A DNA stretch of 10,062 nucleotides from an uncultured Dorea sp. (GTDB taxonomy: Bacteria > Bacillota > Clostridia > Lachnospirales > Lachnospiraceae). Shown here in pieces: positions 1 to 6,805 of this stretch. Location: the NCBI RefSeq assembly GCF_934294775.1, contig NZ_CAKRAH010000077.1, positions 1 through 10,062 on the forward strand. Reading direction: 5' to 3'. The notes beneath the pieces were generated by a model that was given only the letters and a program-made list of their open reading frames with translations, ran no database searches and was not told where the DNA came from. Position numbers and translations under genes: made by a program. How positions within the stretch are numbered: the stretch's first letter is position 1; each line of letters begins with the position of its first letter.

Positions 1-2
1 TA

Positions 3-75
3 AGCTGCCTAGCGGAATCGAACCGCCGACCTCCGCCTTACCAAGGCGACGCTCTACCGACTGAGCCAAGGCAGC
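3..75 (-). tRNA. tRNA-Thr (anticodon GGU)
   Basis: Read on the minus strand, this 73-nt sequence folds into a full cloverleaf. The acceptor stem is GCTGCCT/AGGCAGC, the D-arm contains the usual GGCTCAG start, and the seven-base anticodon loop TTGGTAA carries GGT, which decodes ACC and ACU threonine codons. The T-arm contains GGTTCGATTCC. The discriminator base is U and no CCA end is encoded, so CCA must be added by nucleotidyltransferase. It lies downstream of sigH and has its own promoter at 102-131. Its 3' end is two bases from the window edge, so any terminator or following tRNA is out of view. Confidence 0.97.
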
Positions 76-101
76 ATGCATAAGTGATATGTAACAGTGA
101 T

Positions 102-131
102 ATATTACAATAAACATGCACTGGTTGTCAA
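102..131 (-). promoter_or_regulatory. SigA-type promoter of tRNA-Thr
   Basis: On the minus strand a perfect -35 TTGACA (126-131) is followed after 18 bp by TAATAT (102-107). Transcription should start near 95, about 20 nt before the mature tRNA 5' end at 75. The spacer is one base longer than ideal. The stretch from here to the sigH stop at 221 is AT-rich. It holds a GGATTGC/GCAATCC inverted repeat (178-184/204-210) with no U-run behind it, so I do not call a terminator for sigH there. Confidence 0.82.
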
Positions 132-220
132 CCTGTATTTCATATTTTTGTATTATTTTTCATCTTATACTATACCTGGATTGCTCCATTACTATGTGTT
201 TTTGCAATCCTCATCTTATA

Positions 221-838
221 TTATCTTATATTTTTATTCTCTTTTTCCAGAATCTTCTGCGTCTTTCCCTTAATCCGCTGCAATGCATTATCTACAGTCT
301 TCGGACTGCGGTCCAGAAGATCTGCGATTTTCTTATAATCGGTTCCCAGAAGATGCAGGTAGAGGACCCGTTTTTCAAGGTCACTCAGTTCCTGCTCCAG
401 ATTTTCTTCTATTCTTCTGGCCCTTTCCTGGCTCACCATCAGTTCTTCCGGATTGGTCTCCTGTTCGGCCTCCATCGTATCGATCAGTGAGCCCTGGCCA
501 TCTTCTTTTTCATATAATGATATATAGCTGTTTAACGGGCTATGCTTTTTTCTTTTTGATGCTTCGATAGCAGAATATAACTGTCTCGTCACGCAGAGTC
601 TTGCGAAGCTGAAAAACGATGCTTCCTGATCCAGGTCATAATCCTGCACAGCTTTAAACAGACCGATCATCCCTTCCTGTATCAGATCGTCCGTTTCACC
701 GCCGAGCAGATACATGGCATTGGCTTCTTTACGGACCAGATTCTTATATTTTTCCATCAGATAGTCGATGATACCGGTCTCTCCTTCCCGGAGTTTCCGG
801 ATCAGCTGTTCGTCTGTCATCTGTTTATATTCTGTCAT
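221..838 (-). CDS. sigH: RNA polymerase sigma-H (Spo0H-type) factor
   Basis: This is a 205-aa sigma-70 family protein of the SigH/Spo0H type, which directs early stationary-phase and sporulation genes (B. subtilis SigH is about 218 aa). Region 2 covers residues 24-93, with core- and -10-binding signatures DDLIQEGMIGLFKAVQDYD (50-68) and SFARLCVTRQL (77-87). Region 4 covers about 150-196, with the helix-turn-helix around YKKIADLLDRSPKTVDNAL (168-186). An in-frame ATG exists at 889, but the ATG at 838 is chosen because AAGGAG (845-850) sits 6 nt upstream of it, and the extra 17 residues look non-conserved. It follows rlmB after about 100 bp, as in the Firmicute rlmB-rae1-sigH order with rae1 missing. 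I found no convincing promoter or terminator in the gap, so read-through from the cys operon is possible. Confidence 0.93.
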   Translation of the reverse strand: MTEYKQMTDEQLIRKLREGETGIIDYLMEKYKNLVRKEANAMYLLGGETDDLIQEGMIGLFKAVQDYDLDQEASFFSFARLCVTRQLYSAIEASKRKKHSPLNSYISLYEKEDGQGSLIDTMEAEQETNPEELMVSQERARRIEENLEQELSDLEKRVLYLHLLGTDYKKIADLLDRSPKTVDNALQRIKGKTQKILEKENKNIR

Positions 839-844
839 GTTTTT

Positions 845-850
845 CTCCTT
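845..850 (-). promoter_or_regulatory. Ribosome binding site deciding the sigH start
   Basis: AAGGAG on the minus strand ends 6 nt before the ATG at 838. The upstream in-frame ATG at 889 has no comparable site, so the shorter 205-aa reading is preferred. Confidence 0.8.
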
Positions 851-941
851 CAAGCCACTCTTTCGATACTTACTTTTTTCCAGTTGCATCTGCGTGACGG
901 CAGATCTTATTTATTTTATACTGATTTGTGATTTATTTTAT

Positions 942-1694
942 TTACTGCATACGCTGTCTTACGATTTCATATGCAAGTACACCTGCTGCCACGGAAGCAT
1001 TCAGGGAATCAATATCTCCCTTCATCGGGATTCTTGCTGTAAAGTCACAGGTATCTTTTACAAGACGTCCTACGCCTTCTCCTTCATTGCCGATCACAAG
1101 ACCGATTGGCCCTTTCATGTTCACATCATACATCACATCTCCGTCCATATCGGCACATACGAACCAGAGTCCATTTTTCTTTAAGTCTTCCATCGTCTTT
1201 ACCAGATTGGTTACTTTTGCAACCGGTGTATAATTCAGTGCTCCTGCAGAAGTTCTTGCAACCGTTGCGGTAAGTCCGACTGCTCTTCTTTTTGGAATGA
1301 TCACACCATGAGCTCCTGCCTGGTTTGCCGTACGGATGATTGCCCCAAGGTTATGAGGATCTTCAATGTTATCCAGAATGATCAGGAACGGATCTTCCCC
1401 TTTTTCTTCTGCAAGTTTTAACATATCTTCTACTTCCGCATACTCATATGCTGCCACACTTGCGATCACGCCCTGGTGTTTTCCAGTTTCTGATAACTGG
1501 TTCAGGCGGTCTTTTTCCACAAAGTTCAAGATTGTATCGTGCTTTCTTGCCTCACGGATGATGGATCTTACAGCTCCGTCCTGGCATCCATCTAATACAT
1601 ACAGTTTATCTACTGGTTTTCCGGAACGAAATGCTTCCATGACTGCATTTCTTCCTTCTATAATACTTTCATTTACTTTCTTATCGTGACTCAT
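942..1694 (-). CDS. rlmB: 23S rRNA (guanosine-2'-O-)-methyltransferase RlmB, TrmH/SpoU family
   Basis: This 250-aa SpoU/TrmH-family enzyme transfers a methyl group from SAM to a ribose 2'-OH in RNA. The RlmB subfamily modifies a 23S rRNA guanosine (G2251 in E. coli). An N-terminal substrate-binding domain (about 9-85, beginning IIEGRNAVMEAF) precedes the knotted SPOUT domain. Motif 1 is DNIEDPHNLGAIIRTA (108-123, with N115 and R121), motif 2 is PIGLVIGNEGEGV (196-208, with E204), and motif 3 is IPMKGDIDSLNASVAAGV (222-239, with S230 and N232). All three are intact. AAGGAG (1702-1707) lies 7 nt before the ATG and overlaps the mrnC stop codon, which suggests coupled translation. It is the fourth gene of the cysE unit. 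Exact target specificity is inferred from subfamily and synteny. Confidence 0.93.
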   Translation of the reverse strand: MSHDKKVNESIIEGRNAVMEAFRSGKPVDKLYVLDGCQDGAVRSIIREARKHDTILNFVEKDRLNQLSETGKHQGVIASVAAYEYAEVEDMLKLAEEKGEDPFLIILDNIEDPHNLGAIIRTANQAGAHGVIIPKRRAVGLTATVARTSAGALNYTPVAKVTNLVKTMEDLKKNGLWFVCADMDGDVMYDVNMKGPIGLVIGNEGEGVGRLVKDTCDFTARIPMKGDIDSLNASVAAGVLAYEIVRQRMQ

Positions 1695-1705
1695 ATTGAC
1701 ACTCC

Positions 1706-2149
1706 TTATTGTTCTTTGATACTGTCCAGTCCTATTTTAACCAGTTCCAGCATTCTTTTCCACTCTTTTTTCAGATACAGGTATCCAAGAAGTGCTTCAA
1801 ATCCGGTTGCACGTCTGTAGTCCGTGATCGACTGGTTTTTTGCCGGTGATACGCTTTTAGCATTACGCCCTCTTTTATAGATTGCATGCTCTTCTTCTGT
1901 CAGGTGTTCCTGCATCGTGCGCATCATCTTTGACTGTGCAGATGCCTGTACATACGAACTTGTCTTCTGATGAAGCTTTTGTACCTGACGGTTTCCCTCG
2001 TTGATCACCAGGGACTTGATGATCAGATCATAAATGCAGTCTCCGATATATGCCAAAGTAAGAGGTGAATATTCTTTGATATCCACCTCTTTCATCTGGA
2101 AAATCTCCTGCATATAAGTGTCAAATTCCCACTCTACGCTCTTTTCCAT
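1706..2149 (-). CDS. mrnC: Mini-ribonuclease III
   Basis: This 147-aa protein is a RNase III catalytic domain without the usual C-terminal double-stranded-RNA-binding domain, the hallmark of Mini-III, which in Firmicutes matures 23S rRNA precursor ends as a dimer. The metal-binding signature LAYIGDCIYDL (32-42, with D37) and the second acidic element TGFEALLGYLYL (115-126, with E118) are present. The basic KRGRNAK stretch (92-98) probably contacts RNA. The start overlaps the end of cysS by 16 bp. AAGGAG (2154-2159) sits only 4 nt before the ATG, a short but workable spacing that favours translational coupling. The cysS-mrnC-rlmB order is conserved across Firmicutes and supports the call. Confidence 0.94.
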   Translation of the reverse strand: MEKSVEWEFDTYMQEIFQMKEVDIKEYSPLTLAYIGDCIYDLIIKSLVINEGNRQVQKLHQKTSSYVQASAQSKMMRTMQEHLTEEEHAIYKRGRNAKSVSPAKNQSITDYRRATGFEALLGYLYLKKEWKRMLELVKIGLDSIKEQ

Positions 2150-3540
2150 TGTACTCCTTCTCTGGTATCTTTTAAGATGATACCTTTCTCTAACAGTTCA
2201 TCACGGATTGCATCTGCTCTTGCAAAGTCTTTTGCTTTACGTGCTGCCTGACGCTCTTCGATCAGTTTTTCAATTTCTTCATCAAGAATGTCTTCTTTCT
2301 TATCAACGATCAGTCCCAGAACGCCTGTAAGTTTTACGAGAAGATCGAATAATTTCTGAAGATATTCTTTTGAGCTTTCTTCGTTCACGGTTGTATTTGT
2401 GAATTTTACAAGGTCGAAGATGGCTGCAACTGCATCTGCTGTATTAAAGTCATCATCCATCGCTTTTTCAAATCCATCTACAAACTCTGCTGTCTTGGCA
2501 AAATTTTCTGTTTCAGCTTCTGTGATTGCTTCTGCCTTTGCATTTCCCACAAGGAATTTCAGGTTATCTGCTGCATTCACGATACGCTCCAGACCATTCT
2601 TTGATGCTTCCATCAGATCTGCGCTGAAATTCAGCGGACTTCTGTAGTGTGCGCTCAGCATGAAGAAACGAAGCACCTGAAGGTCATACTGTTCACTGAT
2701 CTCACGTACTGTACGGAAGTTTCCAAGTGATTTACTCATTTTACGGTTATCAATGTTCAGGAATGCATTGTGCATCCAGTATTTTGCGAATTCTTTTCCA
2801 TTGGCAGCTTCACTCTGTGCGATCTCATTTTCATGATGTGGAAATACAAGGTCTTCTCCTCCGGCATGAATGTCGATCTGTTCTCCGAGGTATTTTTTAG
2901 ACATCTCAGAACACTCGATGTGCCATCCCGGACGTCCCTCGCTCCATGGTGATTCCCATGCAGGTTCTCCCTCTTTCTTTGGTTTCCAGAGTACAAAGTC
3001 CAGTGGATCTTCTTTTTCATCTTCTCCGGATACCAGAAGAGAACGCTCTCCGGAACGCAGATCATCCAGGTTCTTATGGGAAAGCTTTCCGTAATCTTTG
3101 AACTTTCTGGTGCTGTAATATACGGTACCATTCTTTTCATACGCGTATCCTTTATCGATCAGTGTCTGGATCATGTCTACCATACCGCAGATTTCTTCTG
3201 TTGCAAGTGGATTCTTTGTGGCCGGCTTAATGTTCATGCCATCCATATCTTTCTTGCATTCTGCAATGTAACGTTTGGAAATCTCATCTGCTGTCACGCC
3301 TTCTTCGATGGCTTTTTTGATGATCTTATCGTCTACATCAGTGAAGTTCGATACGTAATTCACATCATATCCTTTGTATTCAAAGTATCTTCTGACTGTA
3401 TCAAAGACGATCATCGGTCTTGCATTTCCAATATGGATGAAGTTATATACGGTTGGTCCGCATACATACATCTTTACCTTTCCTTCTTCCAAAGGTACGA
3501 ATTCTTCTTTTTTCTTTGTCATTGTATTAAAAATCTTCAT
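2134..3540 (-). CDS. cysS: Cysteinyl-tRNA synthetase
   Basis: This 468-aa class I aminoacyl-tRNA synthetase charges tRNA-Cys with cysteine in the cytoplasm. It has the HIGH-type motif as HIGN (36-39) after MYVCGPTVYN (24-33), the KMSKS loop intact (267-271), and the zinc ligands that let the enzyme select cysteine: C27, C210 in WHIEC, and the HAGGEDLVFPHHENE segment (225-239). The C-terminal tRNA-binding helical region ends with the common RKAKDFARADAIRDELL segment. Length is normal. The start overlaps the cysE stop by 14 bp. AGGAGG (3553-3558) lies 12 nt upstream, rather far, so translation is probably coupled to cysE. Control by the cysteine T-box at 4366-4720 is expected. Confidence 0.98.
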   Translation of the reverse strand: MKIFNTMTKKKEEFVPLEEGKVKMYVCGPTVYNFIHIGNARPMIVFDTVRRYFEYKGYDVNYVSNFTDVDDKIIKKAIEEGVTADEISKRYIAECKKDMDGMNIKPATKNPLATEEICGMVDMIQTLIDKGYAYEKNGTVYYSTRKFKDYGKLSHKNLDDLRSGERSLLVSGEDEKEDPLDFVLWKPKKEGEPAWESPWSEGRPGWHIECSEMSKKYLGEQIDIHAGGEDLVFPHHENEIAQSEAANGKEFAKYWMHNAFLNIDNRKMSKSLGNFRTVREISEQYDLQVLRFFMLSAHYRSPLNFSADLMEASKNGLERIVNAADNLKFLVGNAKAEAITEAETENFAKTAEFVDGFEKAMDDDFNTADAVAAIFDLVKFTNTTVNEESSKEYLQKLFDLLVKLTGVLGLIVDKKEDILDEEIEKLIEERQAARKAKDFARADAIRDELLEKGIILKDTREGVQWKRA

Positions 3541-4240
3541 TTTCTAATATATCCTCCTCTTTTTCTTCTGGTATCGGATTATTCTTCAGGCACTGCATAC
3601 GTTTTTCCATCTCCTGGATCTGTCTGTGCATTCTTAAGTTATCTGCCTGCAGTTCTCTGATATCATTTGAGATTGGGTCTGGCAAATGTACCTGATCCAT
3701 ATCAAGTCTTGGCATCTTCTCGTCATTCATCTTGACTATTCTGCCCGGCACTCCGACTACGGTACAGTTCGGCGGCACTTCTTTTAACACTACGGATCCC
3801 GCGCCAATCTTGGAATTTTCCCCGATTGTAAATGAACCCAGGACTTTTGCACCTGCACTGACCATGACGTTATCCTTTAACGTTGGATGTCTTTTTCCCT
3901 GTTCTTTTCCGGTTCCTCCAAGTGTCACACCCTGATACAGGGTAATATTATCTCCCAGTTCAGCGGTCTCACCTATAATAACCCCGCTTCCATGGTCAAT
4001 AAATAATCCTTTTCCTATCGTTGCCCCCGGATGAATCTCTATTCCGGTTTTCCTTGCTGCTCTCTGAGATACCCAGCGGGCCAGAAAGTAATGCTTTTTC
4101 AGGTACAGCTTATGTGCAATCCTGTAATGCAGGATTGCTTTAAAACTTGAATACAGGAACACCTCCATATTCGATTTGATTGCCGGGTCTCTTTCCCTGA
4201 TTACCTGAATTTCCTCGTTGACATAAGATATTATGCCCAT
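3527..4240 (-). CDS. cysE: Serine O-acetyltransferase with C-terminal coiled-coil extension
   Basis: This 237-aa enzyme makes O-acetylserine from serine and acetyl-CoA, the committed step of cysteine synthesis. An N-terminal helical part (about 1-65) leads into left-handed beta-helix hexapeptide repeats (about 66-170), for example IHPGATIGKGLFIDHGSG and GENSKIGAGSVV. The catalytic loop GVTLGGTGKEQGKRHP (104-119) contains the expected histidine, H118. Residues 171-237 form an extra tail with a likely coiled coil (about 190-222) and an acidic end. It ends in Phe, not the terminal Ile that E. coli CysE uses to dock CysK, so that docking mode is not evident. AAGGAG (4250-4255) sits 9 nt before the ATG. 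It is the first gene after the T-box and is followed by cysS with overlap. Confidence 0.95.
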   Translation of the reverse strand: MGIISYVNEEIQVIRERDPAIKSNMEVFLYSSFKAILHYRIAHKLYLKKHYFLARWVSQRAARKTGIEIHPGATIGKGLFIDHGSGVIIGETAELGDNITLYQGVTLGGTGKEQGKRHPTLKDNVMVSAGAKVLGSFTIGENSKIGAGSVVLKEVPPNCTVVGVPGRIVKMNDEKMPRLDMDQVHLPDPISNDIRELQADNLRMHRQIQEMEKRMQCLKNNPIPEEKEEDILENEDF

Positions 4241-4365
4241 CTATGATCTCTCCTTTTTTATAAGTTTCCAACGTAGAACAAAAATGTACCTCTGAACTGC
4301 CGAAAACTTTCTCTATATAAGCTTTTCCTATATCTCCTGGCAGTTTCTTAACAATGCATAGTAAC

Positions 4366-4402
4366 AAAAAACTCCGTCTCTCGCATATGCAAGAGACGAA
4401 GT
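4366..4402 (-). terminator. Regulated intrinsic terminator of the T-box leader
   Basis: On the minus strand, ACTTCGTCTCTTGCAT and ATGCGAGAGACGGAGT form a nearly continuous stem (two G-U pairs) with a minimal loop, directly followed by a run of six T (4366-4371). It competes with the antiterminator that uses the T-box sequence just upstream. It would also block read-through from the upstream kinase gene when cysteine is plentiful. Confidence 0.93.
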
Positions 4403-4720
4403 ATATCCGCGGTTCCACTCTTTTAAAAAATGTATCGTTTCCATTGCATATGTCTGATCCAGATCTTTTTATCTATGATTTTTCTATGATGATTTTTGTC
4501 TGTGATTTTCCATCATACTTCTGATACATCTTTCCCTTAATACACGTAACGTGTGTAATCCGTATCCGGCTATGATGCATGCTTCATCTTTTTCACCAGA
4601 TCAACTCCCGGACGCACTTCACAAAACGCTTTGTCCAAGACTGCTTTCAGCCGGTGACAGTCTCTCTCTTTCGACCAGTTATGCTTTGCTACTCTTTCCG
4701 TTCAAAGTCTTTCTCATATA
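4366..4720 (-). ncRNA. T-box riboswitch leader, cysteine-specific (cysE-cysS operon)
   Basis: The roughly 355-nt leader on the minus strand carries T-box hallmarks in order. The AGAGAGA element (4662-4668) and distal GGCTGAAAG (4643-4651) of Stem I come first. A specifier region GTGAAGTGCG follows, in which TGC (4614-4616) is followed by the usual purine. The canonical T-box AGAGTGGAACCGCG (about 4408-4421) lies next to an intrinsic terminator. TGGA in the antiterminator bulge (4414-4417) should pair with a tRNA ending UCCA, and tRNA-Cys has U73 as discriminator, so specifier and bulge agree. Uncharged tRNA-Cys should stabilise the antiterminator and turn on cysE-cysS-mrnC-rlmB. About 190 nt separate specifier and T-box, holding Stem II/III material including a hairpin ACACG-TTA-CGTGT (4542-4554). 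Boundaries are approximate. Confidence 0.93.
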
Positions 4721-4726
4721 GATTAT

Positions 4727-4755
4727 ATATTATGCGATATCCTCTTTTTTGTCAA
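4727..4755 (-). promoter_or_regulatory. Near-consensus SigA promoter of the T-box/cys operon, inside the kinase 3' end
   Basis: TTGACA (4750-4755) is followed after exactly 17 bp by TAATAT (4727-4732) on the minus strand. The -35 box and spacer are coding sequence for the last residues of the histidine kinase, and the first three bases of the -10 box are its TAA stop codon. Transcription would start near 4720, at the beginning of the T-box leader. Confidence 0.85.
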
Positions 4756-6805
4756 CAATTTTCCACCGAATCTCTGCTTTAAACAGATCCGCCTCTGTCT
4801 CGATCCAGAACTTACCTTTTTGAATCTCTGTAAAGCTTTTTACAATTGCAAGTCCTAGTCCCGAACCTTCGGTATTTCTCGACAGATCACCCCTTACAAA
4901 CCGCTCCGTAATCTCTTCCGGGTTAAAATTAAGCTCCGTTGCCGATACATTCTTCATCTGCACAACTGCTTCATCGCCTTCTACTGCAATTCTTACATAT
5001 ACCCTTGTATGAGGCATCGAATACTTTGCAGCATTTCCAATCAGATTCTCAAAGATACGATAGGTTTTCTGTCCATCCAGTGCCACGATCACTTTTTCTT
5101 CCGGTATATCCATCTTGAATTCCAGATTCGCCTCCTGAATCTTCTCATCCATTTCCAATTTTACCTGTTTGAACAGATTTACAATATCAATATCCGCAAT
5201 ATTCAGCGTTACCGTATTACTGCTTGCCTTACTGATCTCAAACAGATCCTCAATCAATGCTTTCAGCCGCAGCGACTTCCGGTCAAGTACATCGATATAT
5301 TCCTTCTGCCGTTCCGGATCTTTTTCGATTTTCAACAGATTCACATATGTAATGATCGCCGTCAGAGGTGTCTTCAGGTCGTGCGATACATTTGTAATCA
5401 GTTCTGTCTTCATGTGCTGGCTCTTTACTTCTTCGTCTACTGCCTTTTTGAAGCCCTTCTGGATCTTCGCCATCTCTTCTTTAAATGGTTCAAACACGCC
5501 TAGATTTTCTTCAATCTCTACATCCAGGTTCCCATTAGCAAACTCATTGGTAGCCTGCAGCAGATAGTTATATTTTTTCTTCAGATCATCAAAATATTTT
5601 TTCAACACAAAGAACAGAATAACCGAATATACAATCATTGCCATAACGCCATATACCCAAAGGCTCGTAACTGCCAGTATAATAAAATTAATGACAACAA
5701 TTCTTAAAATTGCCCTGCTGGATTTATCCGTAAAATCAATATTGGTCAGTCCATGATATATTTTACGAAGTCCGGCTCCGATCTTATCTTTCAGATAGCA
5801 CAATGCCGGTTTTATATATTTCCATGATGCAACGATCAATGACCGTTCTTTTACATATCTCTTAAGCCCCATCCGGAATACCTGTCCAATCGAAGCCGCC
5901 GCCCAGTATGTGATTGCAAATACACATAGCCAGATTAAAATGTCGTAAAACTGCATCAGCCCCTTTGTCCGTGTAACGATCCAGTTCAGCCGGTTATCCA
6001 TAACCACCAGCATCATATCCACAATCACAAGAACGATCTCCACCGGCTGGCTGAAAATCTTCATCTTGTCAATTCCCAGCGATTCTATCTGTACAAATAT
6101 CCATGCACAGACACATACGACTGCCATACTGATCAGCATCATATACCATGCATCATTCGGTGCCTCGTCACCGTACCAGTACCATTGATTCAGATATTGC
6201 TCGATATTCTTCCTTGTCATTCCATAGATATATGTACGTTCCTTCGGTGTCTTAACACTTCCATAAGTATCATCCATCATGGAATCATCCCAGTTGTCAA
6301 TCAAAGCTCTGAGTGCAATACTCTGCGCTGCTTTTTCATCCCCCTTTATAATCTTGACATCCGCTTTCCCGCGTTCATCATATGTAATTGCCATGCCAAA
6401 TGCATAATTTTCAAATTTGTCATCCGTCAGACCCTTTCCTGCATTCGCCGTACTTCTTCCTATCACTTTTCCCGAAGCATCTTCAATCCGGTAATCCAGA
6501 TACGGGTACAATGCCTCATAGTCATCCATCCAGACTTCTGCATCTTCTTCCAGATCCTCTTTTGACATCTTTGGTTCACCTGTTTTTTCTGAGATTTCCT
6601 GATTATACAGAATATAACTGGTTTCCAGAAAACTTCCAAGAAAGTTCTGATCCGAAAGCGAAGTTTTATACGTCTTTTTTGCTTCATTAACGGCTTTGTC
6701 ATAGATCATCTTGTAATTTCCAAGAATTACAAGCGTCGGAATAATGATCGCTGCAATCGTCAGAATGATTCCAAGTTTATGCCTGTTTTTCGATTTTGTA
6801 TCCAA
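4730..6805 (-). CDS. Multi-spanning membrane sensor histidine kinase
   Basis: This 691-aa kinase pairs with the regulator just upstream. TM1 (about 11-30) is followed by an extracytoplasmic sensor segment (about 31-218). Further hydrophobic segments lie near 220-241, 254-270, 288-306 and 365-402 (probably two helices), so about six TM helices in all. A HAMP-like linker (about 400-455) leads to the H-box LITNVSHDLKTPLTA (H475), N-box FENLIGNAAKYS (585-596), F-box ERFVRGD (634-640) and G2 box GSGLGLAI (647-654). The G1 box, normally DxGxG, is degenerate (KNVSATEL, 618-625), a form I associate with some Firmicute kinases. The start is TTG, within the regulator gene (29-bp overlap), with AGGTGG (6815-6820) 9 nt upstream. 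No in-frame ATG precedes TM1. The signal sensed is unknown. Confidence 0.92.
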   Translation of the reverse strand: MDTKSKNRHKLGIILTIAAIIIPTLVILGNYKMIYDKAVNEAKKTYKTSLSDQNFLGSFLETSYILYNQEISEKTGEPKMSKEDLEEDAEVWMDDYEALYPYLDYRIEDASGKVIGRSTANAGKGLTDDKFENYAFGMAITYDERGKADVKIIKGDEKAAQSIALRALIDNWDDSMMDDTYGSVKTPKERTYIYGMTRKNIEQYLNQWYWYGDEAPNDAWYMMLISMAVVCVCAWIFVQIESLGIDKMKIFSQPVEIVLVIVDMMLVVMDNRLNWIVTRTKGLMQFYDILIWLCVFAITYWAAASIGQVFRMGLKRYVKERSLIVASWKYIKPALCYLKDKIGAGLRKIYHGLTNIDFTDKSSRAILRIVVINFIILAVTSLWVYGVMAMIVYSVILFFVLKKYFDDLKKKYNYLLQATNEFANGNLDVEIEENLGVFEPFKEEMAKIQKGFKKAVDEEVKSQHMKTELITNVSHDLKTPLTAIITYVNLLKIEKDPERQKEYIDVLDRKSLRLKALIEDLFEISKASSNTVTLNIADIDIVNLFKQVKLEMDEKIQEANLEFKMDIPEEKVIVALDGQKTYRIFENLIGNAAKYSMPHTRVYVRIAVEGDEAVVQMKNVSATELNFNPEEITERFVRGDLSRNTEGSGLGLAIVKSFTEIQKGKFWIETEADLFKAEIRWKIVDKKEDIA

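Noticed and set aside
178..210. Inverted repeat GGATTGC/GCAATCC between sigH and tRNA-Thr as a terminator.
   Set aside because: The loop is 19 nt and no U-run follows on the minus strand, so it does not meet the pattern of an intrinsic terminator.
839..889. Longer N-terminus for SigH starting at 889.
   Set aside because: No ribosome site precedes it, while AAGGAG lies 6 nt before the ATG at 838. The added residues do not look like sigma-factor sequence.
3076..3660. Plus-strand open frame of 194 codons opposite cysS and cysE.
   Set aside because: It is a shadow of the minus-strand genes, with a hydrophobic, Cys/Phe-rich composition, no ribosome site and no recognisable domain.
4348..4359. 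Minimal ORF Met-His-Cys-stop just after the T-box terminator, suggestive of a cysteine-codon leader peptide.
   Set aside because: It has no ribosome site, only three codons and no attenuator after it. The T-box already explains cysteine control.
4140..4418. A protein-like minus-strand frame (92 codons) running from the T-box element into cysE.
   Set aside because: It begins inside the T-box element, has no ribosome site at its start, passes through the terminator hairpin, and overlaps the well-supported cysE frame. The protein-like look of the middle part (VKKLPGDIGKAYIEKVFG) could be chance or a remnant, but I cannot support a gene.
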